Below are positions 1-7,569 of a stretch of 49,043 bases of DNA, in pieces. The notes under the pieces were generated by a model. It saw only the letters and a list, made by a program, of their open reading frames with translations. It made no database searches and was not told the origin of the DNA. The position numbers and the translations under genes are program-made. The stretch's first letter is position 1. The number at the start of each line of letters is the position of its first letter. The stretch is from Chloroflexaceae bacterium (GTDB lineage Bacteria > Chloroflexota > Chloroflexia > Chloroflexales > Chloroflexaceae), in the NCBI GenBank assembly GCA_012031225.1, contig JAAUTZ010000016.1, positions 1 through 49,043 of the forward strand, in the 5' to 3' direction.

Positions 1-132
1 GGTCTCAAGGCGGACAAACCACGCAGAACAGGCCAGACAGGCAGCACAGTAGCAGGTGCGAGGTCTCAGGTGCGAGGTCTCAAGGCGGACAAACCACGCA
101 GAACAGGCCGGACAGGTAGCACGGTAGCGGAG
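1..132. repeat. Imperfect direct repeat, about 75-base period
   Basis: Bases 1-55 and 76-130 are near-identical, both beginning GGTCTCAAGGCGGACAAACC and differing at only a few positions. A short GCGAGGTCTCA motif is repeated between them. No coding frame is convincing here. The ACCACGCAGAAC segment resembles the ACCACGAAGAAC element at the far right end of the window, so this looks like a dispersed intergenic repeat family. Confidence 0.7.
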
Positions 133-158
133 GGGATGCTCCGCACAGCCCGCTCCGC

Positions 159-217
159 TCCACCTGCTACCTGACACCCGACACCTAACACCCGACACCT
201 AGTCCCTGACACCCGAC
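159..217. repeat. Degenerate heptamer array (CACCTGA/CACCCGA type)
   Basis: A run of imperfect seven-base units of the form ACACCTG or ACACCCG directly precedes the ribosome binding site of the first gene. Related arrays occur at 1206-1267, 43040-43110 and, in opposite orientation, 48872-49004. No clear promoter was seen between the array and the gene at 233. Confidence 0.6.
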
Positions 218-232
218 GAAGGAGTAGCCTTT

Positions 233-1204
233 ATGACGATCCTGATCACTGGTGGAACCGGCTTCATCGGCAGCCATCTGGCCCGAGCGTTACTGGCAGC
301 AGGGCAGCGCGTGCGCCTGATGGGGCGCGACTTCAGCCGCGTCAGCGATGTGCTGGCGGCGGGAGCCGAAGCGGTGCAAGCCGATCTGCGTGATCCTGTG
401 CAGGTCTTTGCGGCCTGTGCTGGTGCGGATGTGGTGTATCACGTTGGTGCGCTTTCGGCTCCGTGGGGGCGGTGGCGCGATTTCCGAGCAATCAACGTGG
501 GCGGAACCCAAGCCGTGATCGGCGGCTGCATTCAGCATAATGTGCGCCGCCTGATCCATGTCTCCTCGCCGAGTGTCGTCTTTGATGGGCGCGACCAACT
601 GAACATAACTGAAGCCGCGCCCTACCCGCGCCGCCCGATCTCGGCCTACTCGGCCAGCAAGATGATCGCTGAGCAGCGCGTGCGCCAAGCTGCCGCCCAA
701 GTCGAAACGGTGATTATGCGCCCCAAAGCGGTGTTCGGGGTAGGCGACACAACCTTGCTGCCACGCTTGATTGCCGCCGCCCAAGCCCAACGCCTGCCCC
801 AGATCGGCGCTGGGCAGAACTTGATTGACCTAACCTACGTAGACAATGTGGTGCATGCCCTGCAACTAGCCCGCACCGCACCGCAAGCCGTAGGCCATAC
901 CTACCATATCACCAACAATGAGCATATCAAGGTGTGGGCGATGCTGCACGAGGTGCTAGCGCGGCGCGGCATTGCCCCGATTTCGCGCCGCGTTTCCGTG
1001 CGGGGAGCACTGGCGTATGCTACAATGTTGGAAGCACGCGCCGCCCTGACACGCCGCGAACCGCTCTTGACGCGCTACACCGTAGCGATCCTCGCTCGCT
1101 CGCAGACGTATGACATTGCCGCCGCCCAGCGTGATCTCGGCTATGCCCCACTGGTTAGTGTGCAGGAAGGGATTGAGCGCACGCTCGCAGGGCTAGCGGC
1201 ATAG
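233..1204 (+). CDS. NAD-dependent epimerase/dehydratase, extended SDR (OleD-like)
   Basis: 323 residues. Extended short-chain dehydrogenase with the N-terminal Rossmann motif GGTGFIG at 7-13, catalytic Ser near 111-112 in the segment SSPSVVFDG, and the YxxxK pair Y139/K143. It probably reduces or oxidises a beta-keto/hydroxy substrate with NAD(P)H in the cytoplasm. The SSPSVVF segment is typical of the 3-beta-hydroxysteroid dehydrogenase/OleD branch. The ATG at 233 follows AAGGAG at 219-224, a good ribosome binding site. It is the first gene of a same-strand cluster ending with a KAS III gene, so the likely substrate is the condensation product of that enzyme. The fold and cofactor are firm. 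The substrate is inferred; a nucleotide-sugar epimerase is the alternative. Confidence 0.88.
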   Translation: MTILITGGTGFIGSHLARALLAAGQRVRLMGRDFSRVSDVLAAGAEAVQADLRDPVQVFAACAGADVVYHVGALSAPWGRWRDFRAINVGGTQAVIGGCIQHNVRRLIHVSSPSVVFDGRDQLNITEAAPYPRRPISAYSASKMIAEQRVRQAAAQVETVIMRPKAVFGVGDTTLLPRLIAAAQAQRLPQIGAGQNLIDLTYVDNVVHALQLARTAPQAVGHTYHITNNEHIKVWAMLHEVLARRGIAPISRRVSVRGALAYATMLEARAALTRREPLLTRYTVAILARSQTYDIAAAQRDLGYAPLVSVQEGIERTLAGLAA

Positions 1205-1205
1205 G

Positions 1206-1267
1206 TGACAGGGGTCAACACCCGCCACGCAATACCTGCCACCCGCAACCTGATACCCAACACCTGA
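1206..1267. repeat. Degenerate heptamer array between the first two genes
   Basis: Imperfect C-rich units (CACCCGC, TACCTGC, CACCCGC, AACCTGA, TACCCAA, CACCTGA) fill nearly the whole 73-base gap between the dehydrogenase and the hydrolase genes. The family is the same as at 159-217. Confidence 0.5.
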
Positions 1268-1277
1268 GAACACCGCT

Positions 1278-2126
1278 ATGCTTGATCACTGGCTCCTGCT
1301 TGATACTGGCTTCTGCCGCGTCTCTGCCCACCACGTTATGCGCGGCGCACCGCACCAGCCGCTGGATTGCCACGCGCTGGTTGCGCTGCTGCACCACCCG
1401 CAGCACGGCTGGATTATGTGGGATAGTGGCTATGCCCCGCGTATGCTCACGGCCACGCAACGCTTGCCCTACCGCCTGTATCGCCTTGCAACACCGTTGC
1501 ACATCCGCCCAGAGCAGAGCGTGATCGCCCAATTGCCCGCGCTCGGCATTGATCCGCAGGCGATCCGCACGATCATCATCTCGCACTTTCACGCCGATCA
1601 CCTCGCCGGGTTGCACGATTTCCCCCACGCCCGCCTGATCGCCAGTGCGCCCGCCTACGCCCATGTGCAGGGGCGGCGCGGGCTAGCGGCTCTGCGGCGC
1701 GGCTTCATTCCGGCGTTGCTCCCGCCCGATTTTGCCGAGCGGGTGCGCCTGCTCCCGCCCGCCGATTTTCGGGGGCCACCACTGCCCGCGCTCGGTGCAA
1801 CGTGCGACCTCTTTGGCGATGGCGTGCTACAGGCCGTGTGGCTACCGGGCCATGCGCGGGGGCAGATCGGGCTACTTGCCCACACGCACACGGGCGCCAT
1901 CTTGCTTGCCGCAGATGGCTGCTGGACGACGGAAGCCTACCGCGAGCTGCGCCCGCCCCACCGCCTGACGCACCTGTTTGTAGATGATCCGGTGGCGGTG
2001 GGGCAGACCTTGCACGCGCTGCACCACTTTGCCCATGCCCGCCCTGCTGTGCGGATTATCCCGACCCACTGCCCGGCTATGTTCGCCTATGTGACGCGCC
2101 CAGCTGCGCCTGTGCTAGCACCGTGA
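1278..2126 (+). CDS. Metallo-beta-lactamase-fold hydrolase
   Basis: 282 residues. The hallmark metal-binding motif SHFHADH lies at 102-108 (H103, H105, D107, H108), with further ligands H192 (LPGHARG), D213 (AADG) and H264 (PTHCP), so a complete binuclear zinc site is present. The family hydrolyses thioesters, lactones, phosphodiesters and similar bonds. Sequence alone does not give the substrate, but its place between an SDR and an adenylating enzyme, upstream of a KAS III, suggests an acyl-thioester or lactone. The stop overlaps the next gene's GTG start by four bases (GTGA), indicating translational coupling. A heptamer repeat array separates it from the first gene, so an internal promoter cannot be excluded. 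Confidence 0.88.
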   Translation: MLDHWLLLDTGFCRVSAHHVMRGAPHQPLDCHALVALLHHPQHGWIMWDSGYAPRMLTATQRLPYRLYRLATPLHIRPEQSVIAQLPALGIDPQAIRTIIISHFHADHLAGLHDFPHARLIASAPAYAHVQGRRGLAALRRGFIPALLPPDFAERVRLLPPADFRGPPLPALGATCDLFGDGVLQAVWLPGHARGQIGLLAHTHTGAILLAADGCWTTEAYRELRPPHRLTHLFVDDPVAVGQTLHALHHFAHARPAVRIIPTHCPAMFAYVTRPAAPVLAP

Positions 2127-3538
2127 ATATGACCCTTGTTACGGCGTATCATTGGCTCCAAGCCCACCTACGCTGGCACACCCTGCACGGCTCACGCCTG
2201 CGCCAGTACCAGCACCAACAGGCCCAACGCATGATCGCGTGGGCGTGGCAGCACACGCCCGGCTATCGCCGCCACTGGCAGGCGGCAGGCTACGATCTGG
2301 CGCAGGCCCAGCAGGCGTGGCGGCAACTGCCAGTGATCCAGCGTGCTGACCAATTGGCCGACTTTGCGGCGTTTAATGCCTATGGCATCACCCGTTCGGC
2401 GGCGGCGGCGGTGGCACAGGCCGCCGAGCAGCCCAACCAGATCGCACAGAGCTTGCCCCACGCGATCAGTGCGGGCTTTTCATCGGGCACGGCGGGGGCG
2501 GCCCAGCGCGGGCTGTTTCTGGCAAGCCCCACCGAGCGGGCCATCTGGGCTGGGGTGATCCTCGCCCGCGCCTTGCCGCCGCTCCCCCACATGCTGCACC
2601 ACGCCCGCACTGGCTACCGCGTTGCGCTGTTCCTGCGGGCCCCCAACCAACTCTACACGGCAGCTAGCGGGGGCATGGTGCAGGTGCGCTACGCTGGCCT
2701 TGCGGCGGCGCAGCGTGAGCCAGCACAGGCACTGGCCCAATTGGTGCAATGGCAGCCCCACGCTATCGTTGCCCCGCCCAGCCTGCTGGTGCAGCTGGCC
2801 CAGCTGCCTGCTGCCACGCACCTGCACCCAGAGCGGCTGGTGAGTGTAGCGGAGGTGCTAGAGCCACACGATCACGCCCTGCTAGCGGCGCGGTGGGGCG
2901 TACCCGTGCAGCAGATCTATCAGGCGACAGAGGGGGTGTTGGCGATAACGTGCCAAGCCGGACGCTTGCACCTACAAGCCGATCTGCTCGCCTTTCAGCT
3001 TGTGCCCGTGCCCGATGCTGATCCGGCGTTGGGCTACATGCAGCCGATCATCACCGATCTGTGGCGCACCACCCAGCCGATGCTACGCTTTGCGCTCGAT
3101 GATGTTGTCCAAGTTGATCCGCGACCATGCCCGTGTAGAGCAGGCATGCCCGTGCTACAGGCGGTGATCGGGCGCGCAAGCGACCTGCTCTACCTGCCGT
3201 GCAGGGAAGGGCGCGGGCGGCGCGTTGTGCCCGTTGCCAGCGTGCGCTGGATGGTTGGGGTGGGGACACTCAGCGGGAATGATGGGCCTGAACGGGTGCC
3301 CCTTGCAGGGGTTACAGATTATCAGTTGGAGCAGGTGCAGGTGGGGCAGTGGCGCGTGCGGCTTGGTCTATCGCCGCCCACCGATGCGGCTGCGCTAGCG
3401 GCGGCGGTGCAGGCGCGGGTGCAGCAGGCGGCGGTGCAACTCGGCTGTGTGCCGCCACAGGTGCAGGTGCTGCCGGAGCTTGGGCCGCTCACGCCCGGCG
3501 TGAAACGTCGCCGGATTATCGTGCGTGCTATCGAATGA
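2123..3538 (+). CDS. Adenylate-forming enzyme, F390 synthetase/CapK (PaaK)-like
   Basis: 471 residues, related to phenylacetate-CoA ligase and coenzyme F390 synthetase. The phosphate-binding loop FSSGTAG lies at 119-125, the adenine/Glu motif YQATEG around residue 274, a YRxGD-like segment (FALDDVVQVD) later, and a C-terminal PGVKRRR with the expected conserved lysine. The family activates a carboxylate with ATP to an acyl-adenylate in the cytoplasm. It starts at GTG 2123, overlapping the previous stop; ATG 2129 is an alternative. Coupled to the MBL hydrolase and followed 15 bases later by a KAS III gene. By analogy with OleC it could activate a beta-hydroxy acid, but it belongs to a different branch of adenylating enzymes, so this is only inference. 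Confidence 0.82.
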   Translation: MNMTLVTAYHWLQAHLRWHTLHGSRLRQYQHQQAQRMIAWAWQHTPGYRRHWQAAGYDLAQAQQAWRQLPVIQRADQLADFAAFNAYGITRSAAAAVAQAAEQPNQIAQSLPHAISAGFSSGTAGAAQRGLFLASPTERAIWAGVILARALPPLPHMLHHARTGYRVALFLRAPNQLYTAASGGMVQVRYAGLAAAQREPAQALAQLVQWQPHAIVAPPSLLVQLAQLPAATHLHPERLVSVAEVLEPHDHALLAARWGVPVQQIYQATEGVLAITCQAGRLHLQADLLAFQLVPVPDADPALGYMQPIITDLWRTTQPMLRFALDDVVQVDPRPCPCRAGMPVLQAVIGRASDLLYLPCREGRGRRVVPVASVRWMVGVGTLSGNDGPERVPLAGVTDYQLEQVQVGQWRVRLGLSPPTDAAALAAAVQARVQQAAVQLGCVPPQVQVLPELGPLTPGVKRRRIIVRAIE

Positions 3539-3553
3539 AAGGACTACCATACG

Positions 3554-4558
3554 ATGACTCATCTCCCTCTCCAAATTGCTGGCATCGGGCATTATCTGCC
3601 CCAGCAGCAGATCAGCAGTAGCGACCTTGCGACACGCCTTGAACTGACCGATGATTGGATCGCCGCGAAGACTGGTGTACATACGCGCCACTACGCCAAT
3701 CTTGCCCAAGGCGAAACCACCGTCGGGATGGGGGTAGCGGCGGCTCACATGGCCCTGAACCACGCCGGCATCCGCGCCGATCAGCTTGACGTAATCGTGG
3801 CGGCGGCAACGGGCGCAGAGCAGCTCATTCCCTGCACGGCGGTACTATTGCAACATGCACTCGGCGCACCGGAAGGGCAGAGTATCTGCTTTGATGTAAA
3901 TGCAACGTGTATGAGCTTTCTGGTTGGGCTGCATCTGGTGGCGGCACAGGTTGCGGCAGGGGTGTATCAGACGGCATTGATCGTGGCAAGCGAGATTGCC
4001 TCAACCTCGCTCAACCCGCACGAGCCGGAAAGTGCGGCCCTGTTTGGCGATGCGGCGGCGGCAGTAGTGCTGCGGCGCACACCGACAGGCTCAGCTAGCG
4101 CGATCTGCCATACACGCTTTGCCACCTACAGCAGCGGTTCGGCGTATATCGTGGGCTTGGGCGGCGGTACGCGGCATCACCCGAATGATCCTGCCACTAC
4201 GCCGGAGATGAACATGTTTCACATGGAAGGTCCGCGAGCGTACTTGCAAGTCTTTCGCACCCTGCCCCCATTTCTGGATACGTTCTTTGCGGAGGCAGGC
4301 TGGCAGCGGGAGGATCTAGCGGCGGTGGTGCCGCATCAAGCCAGCCAGCACGGGCTGGATTTGCTGACCCAACGGCTTGGCTTTCGAGTCGAGCAGGTGG
4401 TGTCCAATCTCGCAACACGCGGCAATACCGTAGCGGCTTCGATCCCACTTGCCTTGAGCGAGGCCGTGCATGCTGGGCGCATCCGGCGCGGTGATCGGCT
4501 GGCTCTGATCGGGGCGGGGGCGGGGCTGACGCTCGGCGCGATGGCCTTGGTGTATTAG
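3554..4558 (+). CDS. 3-oxoacyl-ACP synthase III family (KAS III/OleA-like thiolase fold)
   Basis: 334 residues, the usual length for FabH-type enzymes. The catalytic triad is visible: C119 in FDVNATCMSF, H261 in VVPHQAS and N291 in TRGNTVAAS. The family catalyses a decarboxylative or non-decarboxylative Claisen condensation of acyl thioesters. No acyl carrier protein or other fab gene is adjacent, so a role outside housekeeping fatty acid synthesis is likely. Last gene of the four-gene cluster; the dehydrogenase upstream would reduce its beta-keto product. It is convergent with the next gene, and the two stop codons overlap by four bases (TTAG). FabH and OleA subtypes cannot be separated by eye. 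Confidence 0.88.
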   Translation: MTHLPLQIAGIGHYLPQQQISSSDLATRLELTDDWIAAKTGVHTRHYANLAQGETTVGMGVAAAHMALNHAGIRADQLDVIVAAATGAEQLIPCTAVLLQHALGAPEGQSICFDVNATCMSFLVGLHLVAAQVAAGVYQTALIVASEIASTSLNPHEPESAALFGDAAAAVVLRRTPTGSASAICHTRFATYSSGSAYIVGLGGGTRHHPNDPATTPEMNMFHMEGPRAYLQVFRTLPPFLDTFFAEAGWQREDLAAVVPHQASQHGLDLLTQRLGFRVEQVVSNLATRGNTVAASIPLALSEAVHAGRIRRGDRLALIGAGAGLTLGAMALVY

Positions 4559-5586
4559 CGTAGCACCAGCACGGCCTGCACCGGGCGGTGATCGGAGCGT
4601 TGATCCCACACCCCGATCTCGGCATGGGTGGCGTGCCAGTGCGCTGAGTAGAAGATGTAGTCGAGGCGGATCAGCCATTGCGGGATCGGCATGCCCAGCA
4701 CCGTTGGGCGCGAGCTACCGGGGATGTTCGCGCCGGGGAAGGTATGCCCCACGCCATGCCCTGCCACGAGCCACGCATCCTGCATCGCGGCACTGAGGAT
4801 GCGATGGGCATGGCTGGGGTAGCCCGTGTTGAAATCACCGAGCATCAGCAACGGTTCAGAGCGGCTGCGGGCAAAGGCCGCGAGCGCGTGCATCTGCGCC
4901 TCGCGCTGGCGCACCGATTGCTCCATCTCGGCCGGACTGAAGCGCAACGGGCCGCCATAGCCCAAGCTAGTTGAATGGGCGTGGATATTCAAGACCAACA
5001 CCTGCCGCCCGTGATAATCTAGGGTGGCGAGCTGGGGCTGCCCCACCCACCCAGAGAGCGGCAGCAGCGCAAACTCGGAGGGCGGCAGGGGCGTGAGCGG
5101 GTACCGACTGAGCAAGCCCATGCCGGCGGTATTCTCGGCGGGGGCAAGGATCTGGTAGGGGTAGCGGGTGCTGAGTTCGGCTTGGATTGCGTGCAAGCCT
5201 GCCTCACTCAGTTCTTGGATCGCAACCAGATCGGCATCGCTGGCGCGAATTGCGGCAACCATCCGCTCGACCTCTGTATTGTGGTAGAGGGCGTTGTAGG
5301 TCAGCACGGTGAGGGTGGTATCATTGGCAAGCACGGGTGCAGAGTGCGGCAGATAGAGCCGCCCAAACAGCCCCAGCCACACGGCGGCGGCCAGCCCAAA
5401 GCCGACCCACAGTGGCGGGTGGCGCGTGACAAGAGCAAGCGGGGGCAGCAACAGGGCGGGCAAGAACAGGTAGAACGCCAGCGCAGTGAGCAGAAACAGC
5501 CACCACCAGCGATCCCCATAGAGCAGGTGCAAGGCGACCCACAGCAGTAGCGCAGCGAGATAGCTATAGGCGAACAGCAGCAGCAT
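4555..5586 (-). CDS. Membrane-anchored endonuclease/exonuclease/phosphatase family protein
   Basis: 343 residues from ATG 5586. About three hydrophobic helices lie in the first 85 residues, followed by an EEP catalytic domain, probably outside the membrane. The domain has VLTYNAL (Asn), LVAIQEL (metal-binding Glu), LNIHAHS, LMLGDFNTG (GDFN), RLDYIF and the C-terminal SDHRPV (catalytic Asp-His). The family cleaves phosphodiester or phosphomonoester bonds. The reading frame stays open to 5754. An extended -10 at 5690-5698 would place the transcript start near 5683, excluding the longest start. ATG 5679 would then be nearly leaderless, and ATG 5586, just before the first membrane helix, is the other candidate. 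The substrate (nucleic acid, lipid or sugar phosphate) is unknown. Confidence 0.82.
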   Translation of the reverse strand: MLLLFAYSYLAALLLWVALHLLYGDRWWWLFLLTALAFYLFLPALLLPPLALVTRHPPLWVGFGLAAAVWLGLFGRLYLPHSAPVLANDTTLTVLTYNALYHNTEVERMVAAIRASDADLVAIQELSEAGLHAIQAELSTRYPYQILAPAENTAGMGLLSRYPLTPLPPSEFALLPLSGWVGQPQLATLDYHGRQVLVLNIHAHSTSLGYGGPLRFSPAEMEQSVRQREAQMHALAAFARSRSEPLLMLGDFNTGYPSHAHRILSAAMQDAWLVAGHGVGHTFPGANIPGSSRPTVLGMPIPQWLIRLDYIFYSAHWHATHAEIGVWDQRSDHRPVQAVLVLR

Positions 5587-5689
5587 AGATTTCCATGATA
5601 GGTGGGCTAGGTGCGGTGCGAACGGCACAGGCAAAGATCCTTTCTGATGCGATGCAGCGACGGCATCCTGTCCGAACATCCTACCTGCT

Positions 5690-5698
5690 ATTATAGCA
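5690..5698 (-). promoter_or_regulatory. Extended -10 promoter for the EEP gene
   Basis: On the minus strand TGC-TATAAT reads at 5698-5690. No good -35 was found at 16-18 bases. It lies back to back with the fprA promoter. Confidence 0.5.
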
Positions 5699-5706
5699 TG
5701 GCAAGG

Positions 5707-5735
5707 TTGACAGGCATGCCGCCTCATGCTACATT
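5707..5735 (+). promoter_or_regulatory. Sigma70-type promoter of fprA
   Basis: TTGACA at 5707-5712, a 17-base spacer, then TACATT at 5730-5735 preceded by TGC (extended -10). The predicted start near 5742 leaves a leader of about 80 bases before the fprA ATG. Confidence 0.65.
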
Positions 5736-5820
5736 GATAGCCCAACAGAGCCATACAAACCTAAACATGTGCTGAGCCAAACAGGATTGGTTCGGATAAG
5801 CAAGGAAGCGAGAAAGAGCT

Positions 5821-7221
5821 ATGACCCACACACTTGGTAGCCCTGAACGTCCGGTGCGGATTGCGATTGTTGGTGCTGGGCCTGCCGGTTTCTACACCGC
5901 CGAGTCGTTGCTGAAACGCAGTGAGGTGGTATGTTCGATAGATTTCTTCAATCGTCTGCCGACTCCCTTCGGGCTTGTGCGCGAGGGGGTTGCCCCCGAT
6001 CACCAATCCATCAAGGCGGTGGTGCGCGTGTATGACAAGATCGCCAGCAACCCCAGTGTACGCTATTTCGGCAACGTGACGGTGGGCGTAGACATCACGC
6101 TCTCTGATCTGCGCCACTACTACGACCAGATTGTGTATGCAGTTGGGGCCCAGTCGGATCGGCGGATGGGGATTGAGGGGGAAGATTTGATTGGGAGCTA
6201 TCCCGCCACGATCTTCGTCGGGTGGTACAATGGCCACCCGGATTACCGCGATCTGCACTTCGATCTGAGCCATGAGCGGGTGGTGGTGGTGGGCAATGGC
6301 AACGTGGCGATGGATGTAGCTCGGATCCTCTCGGCCAACCCAGACTATCTGGGCAAGACGGATATTGCCGATCACGCGCTGGAAGCCCTGCGTGAGAGCA
6401 AGGTGCGTGAGGTGGTGATGTTGGGGCGGCGGGGGCCAGCCCAAGCCGCGTTCACCAATCCCGAACTGAAGGAGTTTGGCGAACTCGAAGGGGTGTCGGT
6501 GGTGGTTGATCCGGCGGATGTCGAGCTTGATCCGCAAAGCGAAGCCGCCCTTGCCGATGACAAAACCGCGCTCCGCAATGTGGAGTTGCTGCGCTCCTAC
6601 GCGACCCGTGCGGTGGTAGCAGGTAACCGCCGCATCGTGATGCGGTTTCTGGTTTCGCCCGTCGAAATCATCGGGGCGGCAGGGCAGGTTGCGGCGGTGC
6701 GGATCGAGCGTAACGAGCTATACCAGACAGCCGATGGCAGTATGCGCCCGCGGGGGACGGGGCAGTTTGAGACGCTGGAAGCGGGCATGGTGCTGCGTTC
6801 GGTAGGCTACAAGAGTGTCCCGCTTACGGATGTCCCCTTTGACGAGAACCGCGCCGTGATCCCTAACGCTGGAGGGCGGGTGCTGCGCGAGGCGGGCAGT
6901 GCCCACGTCATCTCCGGCGAGTATGTCGTCGGGTGGGCGAAACGGGGCCCATCCGGTGTGATTGGCACGAACAAGCCGGATGCCGTGCAGACCGTAGATG
7001 CAATGGTGGCAGACGTACCCACGCTGGCGGGGATTGATGATACCCGCCGCGATCCAGCCTTGATTGAGGCACTGCTGGCAGAGCGCAAGCCAGACTATGT
7101 TACCTACGCGCACTGGCGCAAGCTCGATACGCATGAGGTTGCGGTAGGGACGGCGCAGGGCCGCCCGCGAGTCAAAGTGACTCGGGTGGATGAGATGCTA
7201 ACGGTGATGCACAACGATTAG
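5821..7221 (+). CDS. fprA: Ferredoxin--NADP+ reductase, FprA/adrenodoxin-reductase type
   Basis: 466 residues, normal for the FprA/adrenodoxin reductase family. FAD-binding GAGPAG lies at 18-23. NADP-binding VVGNGNVAMDVARIL lies near 160, followed by LGRRGPAQAAFT, and the late GWAKRGPSGVIGTNKPD segment closes the FAD site. It moves electrons between NADPH and ferredoxin in the cytoplasm, either direction depending on the partner. No ferredoxin gene is adjacent. The ribosome binding site is AAGGAAG and a clear promoter lies at 5707-5735. Monocistronic by appearance, with a strong hairpin after the stop. Glutamate-synthase small-subunit-like proteins share part of this fold, but the full-length match favours FprA. 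Confidence 0.93.
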   Translation: MTHTLGSPERPVRIAIVGAGPAGFYTAESLLKRSEVVCSIDFFNRLPTPFGLVREGVAPDHQSIKAVVRVYDKIASNPSVRYFGNVTVGVDITLSDLRHYYDQIVYAVGAQSDRRMGIEGEDLIGSYPATIFVGWYNGHPDYRDLHFDLSHERVVVVGNGNVAMDVARILSANPDYLGKTDIADHALEALRESKVREVVMLGRRGPAQAAFTNPELKEFGELEGVSVVVDPADVELDPQSEAALADDKTALRNVELLRSYATRAVVAGNRRIVMRFLVSPVEIIGAAGQVAAVRIERNELYQTADGSMRPRGTGQFETLEAGMVLRSVGYKSVPLTDVPFDENRAVIPNAGGRVLREAGSAHVISGEYVVGWAKRGPSGVIGTNKPDAVQTVDAMVADVPTLAGIDDTRRDPALIEALLAERKPDYVTYAHWRKLDTHEVAVGTAQGRPRVKVTRVDEMLTVMHND

Positions 7222-7269
7222 CCAAAGCGGAGACGGTGTAACGTCGTGCTAGTGACACAGCTTGCAACA

Positions 7270-7294
7270 GGAGCTGTGCTCCTAGCACGGCTCC
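7270..7294 (+). terminator. Perfect hairpin after fprA
   Basis: GGAGC-T-GTGCT, loop CCT, AGCAC-G-GCTCC form an 11-base-pair stem (one T-G wobble). No T-run follows, so it is a weak intrinsic terminator or an mRNA-stabilising 3' structure. The rest of 7222-7569 is comparatively AT-rich. It holds a possible -10 (TAAAAT, 7436-7441) but no convincing -35. Confidence 0.5.
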
Positions 7295-7569
7295 TAGCTC
7301 ATTGCTGTAGATCAGGATATATCGCCGAACTCCCTTATATTCCCCACGCCACGCCTTTTTGCTGATACCTTTTGCCTAGTTTTAACCCTTTCAATTCGGA
7401 TAACTCATCACAGTAATAGAGGGGACAATGTGTGTTAAAATAACATAGTAGTGAAACATATCACTCACCGGGCAATTCGCGCTTGCTATGTATAAACCAC
7501 GAAGGTTTACCACCGAACACGATTGTTCAATGATGAACAGCATGCACAGTCGGCCACATCTGAAGAGTA

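Noticed and set aside
233-4558. Assigning oleA, oleC and oleD names to the cassette
   Set aside because: There is no OleB-type alpha/beta hydrolase, and the adenylating enzyme belongs to a different branch from OleC, so naming would overstate the evidence.
7222-7569. Riboswitch or small RNA in the gap before the kinase fusion gene
   Set aside because: Only one simple hairpin and a weak -10 are seen; no conserved riboswitch core was recognised.
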